This document shows positions 40,201 to 45,611 of a stretch of 64,000 nucleotides of DNA, piece by piece. Both the position numbers and the translations under genes were made by a program. The DNA comes from Paraburkholderia sabiae (GTDB lineage Bacteria > Pseudomonadota > Gammaproteobacteria > Burkholderiales > Burkholderiaceae): assembly GCF_030412785.1 (NCBI RefSeq), contig NZ_CP125295.1, positions 3,844,001-3,908,000 on the forward strand. The letters are read 5' to 3'. The notes below the pieces were generated by a model, which ran no database searches, had not been told where the DNA came from, and saw only the letters and a list, made by a program, of their open reading frames with translations. Each line of letters starts with the position of its first letter. Within the stretch, counting starts at the first letter, position 1.

Positions 40201-40626
40201 TGCGATGGCGTCGCCGCCGCTCGCCGACGAGTCGCCGAGATTCGACGCGACGTGGAAGTACTTCAGGTTGTTGCGGTCGTAGGTGTACGCGTACGCATCC
40301 TGCGCGTTGACGCCGTTGTACGTGATGTTCGTCGTACTTCCGCCTCCGCCGTCGGCGCCGCCGCAAAAGATCAGAAAGCAGAACCAGTCGCTCTTCGGTG
40401 CGGGCGCCGCGAGATTCGCGGCGCTCGAAGTCGGCTTCGGCGTCAGCGCGGGATCGGCTGCCCACGCCGCGCCGTATGACCCGAACGTGACGGCCGACGC
40501 CAGCGCCGCCGATGCAATGTTGAGCGCGCAGCGGCTCGATTTCTTGCCATGCGCGCGCGTGTTTTCCGCTGCGGCGACATAGGTGCCTGACGCCTCGTTC
40601 CACACAGACTTATAGGTTTTATTCAT
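31234..40626 (-). CDS. Giant trimeric autotransporter adhesin (YadA-type, type Vc secretion)
   Basis: A 3130-residue surface adhesin. An extended signal-peptide region (MNKTYKSVWNEASGTYVAAA) and hydrophobic signal end near AAWA at about 56. The passenger alternates YadA-head repeats (SxAIGxxA units such as NAVALGTGSLADRANTVSVG), neck motifs (QITNVAAGTxxTDAVNxxQL) and coiled-coil/FGG-type stalk blocks (SYVIGGxTYNDVG, NAVNGSQLYQTNQNVANV). The block KYFHA-x-S occurs about seven times and LKDLGAS[FL]D eight times. The C-terminal anchor (about 3045-3130, SALNIVTPYLPGRTTLNAGV and AGVGIVFGN) forms the trimeric 12-stranded barrel. It probably mediates attachment or autoaggregation. It is encoded leftward beside an OmpA lipoprotein and phosphorelay genes. 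Confidence 0.97.
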   Translation of the reverse strand: MNKTYKSVWNEASGTYVAAAENTRAHGKKSSRCALNIASAALASAVTFGSYGAAWAADPALTPKPTSSAANLAAPAPKSDWFCFLIFCGGADGGGGSTTNITYNGVNAQDAYAYTYDRNNLKYFHVASNLGDSSASGGDAIAIGGGAQANGVSGDGATYGSEGSNTGNGPVAIGGAALAKGAANVAMGVNAKADGLYHAVAVGGDAQAADIYTVAIGGHALASAQTSTAIGSHAAALAGGSVALGESSVATRSNTVSVGRQGAERQIVNVAAGSAGTDAVNVNQLNAALAGVNGGGGGGGGGGGNGGNNVVLPTDLKYFHAKSALADASAAGQETVAIGGNATALANGSVALGSNSIADRANTVSVGNDLTNRQITHLAAGTSDNDAVNVAQLNTTVQNALTGGVLPNAVVYDSASHAALTLGGVGAAHPVQLMNVAAGAITQNSTDAINGSQMFQLAQATQQGFNDIGSGVSALAQSTAAALGGNASASTADGSITSPSYTIGGQTYHNVGQALDALAAGGGNGGGSANSVNYDTAAHNSVTLGGTLANAPVALTNVASGAISASSTDAINGKQMFATTNSIAGAIGAGVSVNQDGTLTAPTYVISGVTYNDMGSAINAIGAVGKDVQVTAKYVKVTSTASQALSNGVETTAIGGAAYASGDRAVAIGSGARAQFDDSVAIGSNAQVYDPNTVSVGRKGGEKRVTNVADGINSTDAATVGQLTALQKSLSVQSQPALRSALLTDTSALDYIKVSPNVMAGSPTQVSNDLNAMAIGPSANASGANAVAVGAGSGAARAGSTAVGSRAAALAINSTVVGQSASTGFNAQNGVSIGYMADAEGVNSMGFGSYSIAGGAGSVALGYNALVLNSASNAMAFGTGATAAAANSIALGTNSVADRANTISVGSATTQRQIAYVAAGTANTDAVNVSQLKGVTTALGGGASVGADGSVAHPSYVIGGTTYNDVGTALTAAAGASSPDAVRYDTSAHNKVTLGGTSATSTVKLTNVAAGSANTDAVNVKQLKDLGASLDTNGNVTSAFVAYDDASNASVSLKGTGGTKIKNVAAGNLSASSLEAVNGSQLYQTNQNVANVIAGLNNANSTLDNINGGGGIKYFHANSSLNDSQAGAESVAIGGNAQATTSNAVAIGSNSRVTANSAVALGAGSLADRANSLSVGASGAERQITNVAAGTQNTDAVNLKQLKDLGASFDNNGNVSGAFVAYDDASNASVSLKGANGTKIRNVAAGTANSDAVNLKQLKDLGASFDNNGNVTSAFVAYDDASKGTVTLKGTSGTKIANVAAGALNAASKEAVNGSQLYQTNQNVANVAGNVLNVTNTINNIALGGGIKYFHATSELDDSSASGSDSIAIGGAAQAAEANAIALGANARASASNAIALGSGSVADRVNTVSVGASGAERQIVNVAAGTSNTDAVNVSQLKGVTSTLGGGAAIGSDGSVTKPSYVIGGLTYNDVGAAIDAASRVGPNITDAVKYDSSAHNKVTLGGVGSASAVKLSNVAAGQSDNDAVNLRQLKDLGASFDTNGNATGAFVAYDDAQKRTVTLKGAGGTKITNVLAGALNANSTDAVNGSQLYQTNQDVVNLSGSLNNMGDTLNNLNDGGGLKYFHANSALADSQAGGTNSVAIGGNAQATMDDSIAIGSNARSTASNAVALGTGSLADRANTVSVGSGGAERQITNVAAGTQNTDAVNLKQLKDLGASFDNNGNVSGAFVAYDNAAKNKVTFGGAGATSAVKLSNVAAGSANTDAVNLKQLKDLGASFDNNGNVTGAFVAYDDASKGTVTLKGASGTKITNVLAGALNANSSDAVNGSQLYQTNQNVANVAGNVANLAGNVNNMSDTLNNLAGGSGLKYFHATSDLADSQAGGANSVAIGGNAQATMDNSIAIGSNARSTATNAVALGTGSLADRANSVSVGAGGAERQITNVAAGTQNTDAVNLKQLKDLGASFDNNGNVSSAFVAYDSAAKNKVTFGGAGATSAVKLSNVAAGSANTDAVNLKQLKDLGASFDNNGNVTGAFVAYDDASKGTVTLKGASGTKIVNVAAGALNANSTDAVNGSQLYQTNQNVANVAGNVLNVTNTINNIALGGGIKYFHANSALDDSSAAASDSIAIGGEAQASDTGAVAIGAHAQAAQAGSIALGNNAQASAANSVALGAGSSTNANLIASAYQPGTSTLEGTAPVGEVSVGSAGNERRVTNVAAGAAATDAVNVSQLKSAVDASSSGVLASAVLYDNATQRNIVTLGGTTATSPVALKNVAAGSIAANSRDAVNGSQLFNVANSTAAALGGGAAPGSDGTIGAPTYVVGGTSYNDVGNALSAMDKSVVGLTGYTKYIKVSVKDPADDPEAHALGDFSIAIGSASAAQANLALAFGTGARAAGEEAVAIGYGAYARSAKSVALGSGSYTNDENVVSVGAIDLKRRITNVADGVDANDAVTVEQLNAMQDKLARSSNAPRSTLLGAANALDYIAISSNVAAGSAAQASDDPNAMAIGAGSSAAGTNSFAVGAMSAANGSKTTAVGAGAAAARDSTTAVGQSAAALAIGSTVIGASASTGFGATNGVSLGFMADAEGAGSLSFGAKSIANGGNSIALGAEAATTTSASNAVALGAASIASRANTISVGSDTLQRQIVNVAAGTSNTDAVNVSQLKGVTNALGGGADIASDGSVKKPVYTIGGKTYSDVGNALAAAAASGSALPDAVSYDTSAHDKLTLGGTSATSPVKLTNVAQGLLTSGSTDAVNGAQLYNTASTVAGALGNGASVGADGKVKAPTYAIGGSTYSSVGGALAAVDSALATGGNPNGLVYDSSARNKVTLGGASASTPVTLTNVADAKADSDAVNLKQLKAAGISVDPSTGLVTNAFVGYDNASKSSVTFNMGGSPTQLKNVADATDALDAVNLRQMQSYMSSQITNFAPAAITPAAVVHDLPVGTATGADAIAIGNGSSASGDAAIAIGARTSTAGDQSVALGVAASAPAGNAVALGANSVADRDNSVSVGAAGSERQITNVAAGTAATDAVNVGQMNSAIGGVYKSMQDMDRDNRRGIASASALNIVTPYLPGRTTLNAGVAGYRGTAALGVGVSRWNEKGTVNYNLGVSSAGGNSTIVRAGVGIVFGN
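34381..37560 (-). repeat. Long internal repeats in the adhesin gene
   Basis: The same sequence register, encoding QLYQTNQ[ND]V, recurs at 34381, 35119, 35836, 36655 and 37360, giving spacings of 738, 717, 819 and 705 bases. Units beginning 34381 and 35119 are nearly identical over hundreds of bases. Each unit encodes a stalk/neck/head cycle of about 235-273 residues. Such repeats can expand or contract in frame by recombination and can mislead short-read assembly. Confidence 0.8.
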
Positions 40627-41066
40627 GCCTCGCGTTTTCCCTTGAATGGACGATGAATCGAATCGAATCGGATGACAAGGCCGCTTTAAAACGCTGTTGC
40701 CGATTCGGGTTCGTCTGGGAAATCTAGTCGCGAGCGATCCATTTAAATATCAGTGGAAAAGGCGTCGCGTGTAGGAATTTACCGGCTCTTTGCAGGGAAA
40801 ATGGAAGGTTGTAATGCCTTCATGCGTTTTCGTGAAAGGCGAAGCGCAATCTGTCGGTCAGGGCCTTGTGTGGTATGGGTGAGACGCCAGATTAATCTCG
40901 TGCTCTATTCGGAAAATGGGTGATATGGATGCGGAAATTTCTCACTCCATATTCAGTTTGACGTTTTTATACTGGCCACCTGCCTGGTTAGGAAATATCG
41001 AATAACGAGGCGATGAATTGAAAGTCGTACCGGTCACTTCCTTTAATCGATTCTGATTTTATTGCT
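40627..41066. other. 440-base divergent regulatory region between the adhesin and the pilus locus
   Basis: No gene. AT-richer than its surroundings. Contents: three tandem GAATC units (40655-40669) in the adhesin leader; an ATTCCTA heptad on the minus strand (40772-40778) matching the BvgA consensus; the AT-rich block ATTTAAATAT at 40741; and a long symmetric element with a -10-like TATACT toward the pilus genes. The first pilin gene has no obvious Shine-Dalgarno sequence. Confidence 0.6.
40923..40973 (+). promoter_or_regulatory. Symmetric operator candidate overlapping the pilus-locus promoter
   Basis: Outer arms ATATGGA (40923-40929) and TCCATAT (40946-40952) flank a central palindrome GAAATTTC (40934-40941); 22 of 30 positions are symmetric. 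A -10-like TATACT lies at 40968-40973, so the right arm covers the expected -35 position. The layout suits a regulated (activated or repressed) promoter reading into the pilin gene, with a leader of about 87 bases. Confidence 0.45.
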
Positions 41067-41354
41067 ATGAAAATCTCTATTAAGCGTCTTCGCAAACAGG
41101 CCGGTCAGGGCATGACCGAATACATCATCATCGTGGCGCTGATCGCGGTTTCGGCGATTGCCGTGTATGCGTCGTTCGGCAAGACGATCCGCGAGCAGAC
41201 GGCCGGTCTCACGCACGAAATGTCGGGCACGGATAGCACGTCCGATATCAACGACGCACGCGCCGCAGCCACGGACGGCAAGAGCCAGGCCGACAAGAAC
41301 AAGGGCATGGGCGCGTACGGCAGCGACGGCAGCCTGACGACGGGCAACAAGTAA
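41067..41354 (+). CDS. flp: Flp-type (type IVb) prepilin
   Basis: A 95-residue major pilin candidate. A short basic leader (MKISIKRLRKQAG) ends in Gly, followed by QGMTEYIIIVALIAVSAIAV. Cleavage after the Gly puts Glu at +5 and Tyr at +6, the Flp-defining EY pair, followed by the hydrophobic assembly helix. The soluble tail (about 45-95) is Gly/Ala/Asp/Lys-rich and longer than in minimal Flp pilins. First gene of the rightward tad locus. A prepilin peptidase is needed for maturation and is not encoded nearby. Confidence 0.88.
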   Translation: MKISIKRLRKQAGQGMTEYIIIVALIAVSAIAVYASFGKTIREQTAGLTHEMSGTDSTSDINDARAAATDGKSQADKNKGMGAYGSDGSLTTGNK

Positions 41355-41374
41355 GCGTCGCGCGGCTCGTCATC

Positions 41375-42910
41375 ATGAAACGCACGGCCCGTCGGCGACC
41401 GGATAACCGAAAGAGCATGCATGCCGGCCAGGCACTCGTGCCGGTGCTGCTGTTCCTGCTGATCGGCGGGATCGGTCTGTATGTCGCCTTCGGGTCGTTC
41501 CAGATGACGAGCGCAAAGATCAAGCTGCAAAACACGGCCGACGCCGCTGCGTACAGCGCGGCCGTGCTGCAGGCACGCGACTACAACTTCTCCGCCTACA
41601 CGAATCGCGCGATGGTCGCCAATCAGGTGAGCGCCGCGCAGGTGGTCGCGTTGAAGTCGTGGATCGACGAACTCGACAACACGTATATGGGCAATCCCGA
41701 CACCGAGCAACTCGTGACGACCTTCGCCGATCATCCGGCGCTGTGGCGCACGCCGAACCAACGCGGGCGCGCCGACATCGCGCCCGTGCGCGCGACGCTC
41801 GATGCACTGCTGCCCGCCGTCGCGAAAGGCATCGGCGGCATTACGCGCGCGCTCAGCGACGCGCAGACCAACTATCACGCCGCGATTTTCGCGGCCGTGC
41901 CCGATGTCGCGAACGACGTCGCGCAACGCAATCAGCCTGACACGCACGTCACGTCCGGTTACTTCACGAGCCCACGCAACGCCGCACAGCTGGCGACGTG
42001 GCAGACGTATACGCGCGTCGTTACGCCCGCAGGCAATCTCGACGCCGATCATTTCGCCGACGTCGTCACCGATCCGACGACGCTCGACAACTTCGTGAAA
42101 GCGCGTGTGTCGTCGCGCAGCGTCGCGCCGAACTATCAGCAGCTCGACGATTCGAGCGCGCGCTGTCCTGGCGGCGGACGCATCGCGATTCGCGTCGCGC
42201 ATGTCGGCGGCACGCAATTGCGCAGCGACAAGAAGGGCTGGCAGTCGATGGACGCGAGCACTGCGCACATCACGATCACCTGCGTCGATACGTTCGACGC
42301 CATCGCGGGCCACGGCGGCAGCACGAACGGCGACGTGGACAGCTACATGACGCATCCGCCGTTCGTCGCGTGGAGCGACTGGAAGGGCTACGGCGGCTAT
42401 ATGAACTTCGGCGATCCGGACAGCACGCAACCGGGCATGAACGTTCCCGCTGCAATGGCCGAGCAGTTCACGCTAGGCCCGGGCGCTTCGCTCGATACAG
42501 CTAATGGCGGCCTGCTGCCGTATCAGGACATCGTGCTCGCGCCGCTCGCAAGCGAAGCGCCGCGTATCACGATCGAAGTGGAGCGTGACGCGGGCAGGCT
42601 CGTGAAGGCCCCGGGTCTTGGCGGCGCGGGTCGCATGCGTGTCGACAACGGCAGCGCGAGTGGCGCGATGCGCACGCTGGCGAGCGCGCATGCGTACTTC
42701 GTGCGTCCGTCGGCGGACTCGCTGGGCGACAGGCTCGCAGGCGCGTTGCTCGATGCGGGCGCGTGGCAGCGCGACGATGGCAAGACCGAGTACCCGAGCA
42801 CGTTCAGCCCTTACTGGCAGGCATCGCTTGCGCCCGTCCGCGCGGAGGAGCGCGCCGCTGCGCAGGCCGCGCAGCTTCCATCGGACGCGGCACGCGCGAC
42901 AACGCCATGA
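41375..42910 (+). CDS. TadG-like pilus-assembly protein
   Basis: 511 residues. The N-terminus SMHAGQALVPVLLFLLIGGI gives one transmembrane segment preceded by Gly-Gln, followed by KLQNTADAAAYSAAVLQARD. The latter is the 'Q.aADAAA.aAa' block of the putative Flp-pilus-assembly TadE/G-like N-terminal domain. The rest (about 80-500) is presumably periplasmic and has no recognised domain; two Cys at about 269 and 308 may pair. It follows the pilin gene by 20 bp and overlaps the next gene by ATGA. TadG is required for pilus biogenesis in Aggregatibacter, but its mechanism is unclear; this call rests on the N-terminus and context. Confidence 0.8.
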   Translation: MKRTARRRPDNRKSMHAGQALVPVLLFLLIGGIGLYVAFGSFQMTSAKIKLQNTADAAAYSAAVLQARDYNFSAYTNRAMVANQVSAAQVVALKSWIDELDNTYMGNPDTEQLVTTFADHPALWRTPNQRGRADIAPVRATLDALLPAVAKGIGGITRALSDAQTNYHAAIFAAVPDVANDVAQRNQPDTHVTSGYFTSPRNAAQLATWQTYTRVVTPAGNLDADHFADVVTDPTTLDNFVKARVSSRSVAPNYQQLDDSSARCPGGGRIAIRVAHVGGTQLRSDKKGWQSMDASTAHITITCVDTFDAIAGHGGSTNGDVDSYMTHPPFVAWSDWKGYGGYMNFGDPDSTQPGMNVPAAMAEQFTLGPGASLDTANGGLLPYQDIVLAPLASEAPRITIEVERDAGRLVKAPGLGGAGRMRVDNGSASGAMRTLASAHAYFVRPSADSLGDRLAGALLDAGAWQRDDGKTEYPSTFSPYWQASLAPVRAEERAAAQAAQLPSDAARATTP

Positions 42911-43719
42911 CGCAGCACATGAAACGGCGTGTCCGTGCGCAATCCGGCCAGGCGCTGGTGGAATTTCTCGTCGCTACGATGCTCGCGACGAGCGTGTTGC
43001 TGATGGCCGTCGTCATGCTCGGCAAGTTCAACGACATCCGCAACCGCACGCTGATGGGATCGCGCTACGCGGCGTGGGAACGCACCGTGTGGATCGACGG
43101 AGCCGCGAATGACTCGACGACGCGCGACTGGTACGCGCGTTTCGGCAGCGACGCGTTGCAGGTGCAGAAAAGCGATCAGCAGATACAAAGCGAGTTGCTG
43201 TCGCGTGTGGTCGCGGGCAAGAACCTCTCGCAGCCCTCGATGTGGAAAGACGCGAGCGGCGCAGCGTTGCTCGACGATGCGCGCGATGTCGTCGTCAGCA
43301 CTGGGCAATCCGATTTGTCTTCGTCGCTCGATGCTTATACGTCGAACGGTTTTGGTTCGATGCCCACGGCTGTAGGCGGCGCGCCGTTCGCCGCGACGCT
43401 CGATCTGCCGTCGCGCACGCTGCAATCGGCGAGCTTGCGCATCGCGACGGGCATGCATAGCGATGCGCTGCGGCGTCTGTGGAAGGGCTTCGACGGCTTC
43501 GCTGTCGACGATACGAATGCGCTGCTTACCAACACATGGTCACCCGAAGGCGCGTCGCGCGCTCAAGCGTTGTTCGCGCAGGCCGTGCCCGCTGCAAACG
43601 CGCCGTTGATCGCGCCTTCGCTGTATCAGCCGTTGCGCGTGTATGCACCTGAAATCGATACGCTCGAATTCGGCCGCATTCGCGCCGATGTGGTTCCTGC
43701 GGACAGGTTGTCGCGATGA
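42907..43719 (+). CDS. TadE-like minor pseudopilin / pilus-assembly protein
   Basis: 270 residues starting at ATG 42907, overlapping the TadG-like stop. N-terminal SGQALVEFLVATMLATSVLL is a prepilin-like signal (Gly, then +1 Gln and +5 Glu with Phe at +6) and transmembrane helix, as in TadE. A short motif RTLMGSRYAAWERTVWIDGA follows, then a soluble C-terminal part without a recognised domain. TadE/TadF-type pseudopilins are processed by the TadV peptidase and help pilus assembly. The stop overlaps the next start (ATGA). Confidence 0.75.
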   Translation: MTQHMKRRVRAQSGQALVEFLVATMLATSVLLMAVVMLGKFNDIRNRTLMGSRYAAWERTVWIDGAANDSTTRDWYARFGSDALQVQKSDQQIQSELLSRVVAGKNLSQPSMWKDASGAALLDDARDVVVSTGQSDLSSSLDAYTSNGFGSMPTAVGGAPFAATLDLPSRTLQSASLRIATGMHSDALRRLWKGFDGFAVDDTNALLTNTWSPEGASRAQALFAQAVPAANAPLIAPSLYQPLRVYAPEIDTLEFGRIRADVVPADRLSR

Positions 43720-44417
43720 ACGTTCTTTGCTTGGCTCTTGTCGTCGCATTCATGCCGCTGCAAGTTCTGGCGGCCGGACCGTCGTGCGACCGTCAGCCCG
43801 TCCACGCAGAACGCGTGCAGATGATCGGACGCGACATGCTCGTCGAAGGCGTGCCGGCGTCCGTGTACGGCATGGAATTCAACGGGACGTCCGACGATGT
43901 GTCGAGCGAATTCCGCGCGTTCTGGACCCGCGCACACGTGCCCGCGATGGGACGCCGCGACGCGTCGGGCCTGCTGCTCGCCGCGCTCGATGGTGCGTGT
44001 CATTACGTGCTCGTCATTCCGTCGCGTGGAGAAAGCGGCCCGACAAAAGGGCTGATGAGCGTCATGCGTCTCGATGGCACGGGTGCGGCACATCGCGTCG
44101 ATGCTTCGCGTGTTCCGCTGCCTTCAGGGGCGCGGACGGTGTCGGACATCGAAAGCCGTGACGGGCGGCAGGCAGGGCGCACGCGGCTGCTTGAGCTATC
44201 AGGCGAAGCGAACGACAACGCGCGACGTTACGCGCGCCAGCTGGAGCAAACAGGCTGGCGCGTCGTCGCGCAGATGCCCGCGCTGCAACTCGACGGATCG
44301 CAGCGCGCAAAGGGCCACGCGCTCGCGATGCAGCGCGTCGGCGAGCGGATCGATGCCGTGTTCTCCAACCGCAACGGACAGACGGAGGCCGTGATCCATG
44401 CGACAACGAGCCCTTGA
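43716..44417 (+). CDS. Hypothetical secreted protein of the pilus locus
   Basis: 233 residues with a clear signal peptide (MNVLCLALVVAFMPLQVLAA, cleavage near AAG). I recognise no family. The mature part has two Cys (C25 in PSCDRQPV and one at about 90 in GACHYVLVI), a Gly/Thr/Arg-rich middle and a C-terminal segment RYARQLEQTGWRVVAQMPAL that reads like an alpha/beta unit. Start and end overlap both neighbours (ATGA upstream; about 20 bases shared downstream), so it is translated as part of the tad operon and is probably a periplasmic accessory factor. It could be a divergent TadF or pilotin-like protein; that is conjecture. Confidence 0.6.
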   Translation: MNVLCLALVVAFMPLQVLAAGPSCDRQPVHAERVQMIGRDMLVEGVPASVYGMEFNGTSDDVSSEFRAFWTRAHVPAMGRRDASGLLLAALDGACHYVLVIPSRGESGPTKGLMSVMRLDGTGAAHRVDASRVPLPSGARTVSDIESRDGRQAGRTRLLELSGEANDNARRYARQLEQTGWRVVAQMPALQLDGSQRAKGHALAMQRVGERIDAVFSNRNGQTEAVIHATTSP

Positions 44418-44595
44418 AAACAGGCGTTTGCGTAACAGCAGGCAGCGCGGTCAGGCGGCCGTCGAGTATCTCGTCGTGACGGCCGTGATCGTGTGGGAGC
44501 TGGTTCACGGCGGCGATGAGTCGATCGTCAGCCAGCTTTGCGCAGCGTTCAAGTCGCTTTATCGCGCGTACAGCTTCGTACTTTCCTTACCTTAA
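44398..44595 (+). CDS. Small second Flp-like prepilin (65 residues)
   Basis: A 65-residue protein with a basic leader (MRQRALENRRLRNSRQRG) and QAAVEYLVVTAVIVWELVHG. Cleavage after Gly gives +5 Glu and +6 Tyr, the Flp EY signature. The hydrophobic helix is short, and the tail SQLCAAFKSLYRAYSFVLSL is amphipathic with one Cys. It overlaps the previous gene by 20 bases in another frame. It could be a minor pilin or priming subunit. It is short and could be missed by automatic annotation, but the intact prepilin motif argues that it is real. Confidence 0.7.
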   Translation: MRQRALENRRLRNSRQRGQAAVEYLVVTAVIVWELVHGGDESIVSQLCAAFKSLYRAYSFVLSLP

Positions 44596-44614
44596 CCACT
44601 TCGCTTCGAATCAG

Positions 44615-45601
44615 ATGTTCAGGAAGATCAAGATTCATTCGCTGCTGGGCAATGCCTGGCTCCTGCTGCTCGTTGCCGTGCTGACGGCGTGCGCGCTGAC
44701 GTGGTTTGTTTATCGCTATCTCGGCGAACGCGAGGCGCATGTGCGCGCCGAAGTGACGGGCAAGCTCACGCAGCGCGGCGTCGAAGTCGTCGTGCCGCGC
44801 CGCGATGTGCCGGTCGGCACGCCGCTGTCGAGCGATGCGTTCGTATCGCGTGAGATTGCCGCCGATCTCGTCTACGACGACATGGTGCGCGTCGATGCCT
44901 TCGACGCATTCCGCAAGGCGAAGCTCGTGCGCGCCGTGATGCACGGACGGCCGCTGCGCATGAGCGATATCGACGCGCTGCGCGGGCGCGATTTCTCCGA
45001 CACGCTGCCCGCGGGACAACGCGCATTGACGCTCGAAATCGACGCGGTGAATTCGACGGCATCGATGCTGCGGCCGGGCAATCGCGTCGATCTGTATTGG
45101 GTCGGCACGCAAGCCGATGCATCGGCGGGCGACGGCAAGGCCGTGCGGCTGCTCTTGCCCGATGTTCAGGTGCTCGCGACAGGCCAGAGCGTGAAAGCGC
45201 GCAATGCAAGCGACGCGGATGAAGCAGGCAACGCCTCACGCTACGACACCGTGACCATGCAAGTCCCTGCCGCCGACGCGCCGCGCATCGTGCTCGCGCA
45301 AAAGATGGGCTCGCTGCGTCTCATTCTTCGCAACGCGGAAGACAACGCAGTTGGTCCGCCCGTCGCGTTGACCGAAAGCGATGTGTTTTCGACGGCGCGC
45401 GTAGCGAAACACGAGGCTGTCGAAGTGATCGCGGGCGGCGGCTCGGGCGCGGCTACGGCGAACGTCGCGCAGGTCGCGCCGATGTCATCGGGCGCCGCGA
45501 GCGAGCCCGCCTCCGCGTCGTCGACGCTATTCGAAAGCGCCGCCGTCATCGCGAAGCAACTGCAGCAACACGACACGCGCCGCGTCAGCGGCCAGAACTA
45601 G
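44615..45601 (+). CDS. cpaB: Flp pilus assembly protein CpaB/RcpC
   Basis: 328 residues from ATG 44615; the frame is open further upstream, but over the preceding pilin gene. One N-terminal transmembrane helix (AWLLLLVAVLTACALTWFVY) is followed by an SAF-domain pattern (VVVPRRDVPVGTPLSSDAFV, SREIAADLVYDD, LVRAVMHGRPLRMSDI) and the CpaB core TLEIDAVNSTASMLRPGNRV. A low-complexity Ala/Ser tail closes it. CpaB/RcpC works in the periplasm with the secretin. It is followed by the secretin gene after 10 bp, the usual order. Confidence 0.9.
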   Translation: MFRKIKIHSLLGNAWLLLLVAVLTACALTWFVYRYLGEREAHVRAEVTGKLTQRGVEVVVPRRDVPVGTPLSSDAFVSREIAADLVYDDMVRVDAFDAFRKAKLVRAVMHGRPLRMSDIDALRGRDFSDTLPAGQRALTLEIDAVNSTASMLRPGNRVDLYWVGTQADASAGDGKAVRLLLPDVQVLATGQSVKARNASDADEAGNASRYDTVTMQVPAADAPRIVLAQKMGSLRLILRNAEDNAVGPPVALTESDVFSTARVAKHEAVEVIAGGGSGAATANVAQVAPMSSGAASEPASASSTLFESAAVIAKQLQQHDTRRVSGQN

Positions 45602-45611
45602 CAGAACATTC

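Noticed and set aside
40655..40669. Three tandem GAATC units in the adhesin leader as a phase-variable repeat
   Set aside because: Only three copies, outside the coding region; too short to predict slippage-based switching.
40970..40990. Possible sigma54 (-24/-12) promoter before the pilin gene
   Set aside because: TGGCCACCTGCCTGG keeps part of the -24 element but lacks TTGC at -12 with correct spacing.
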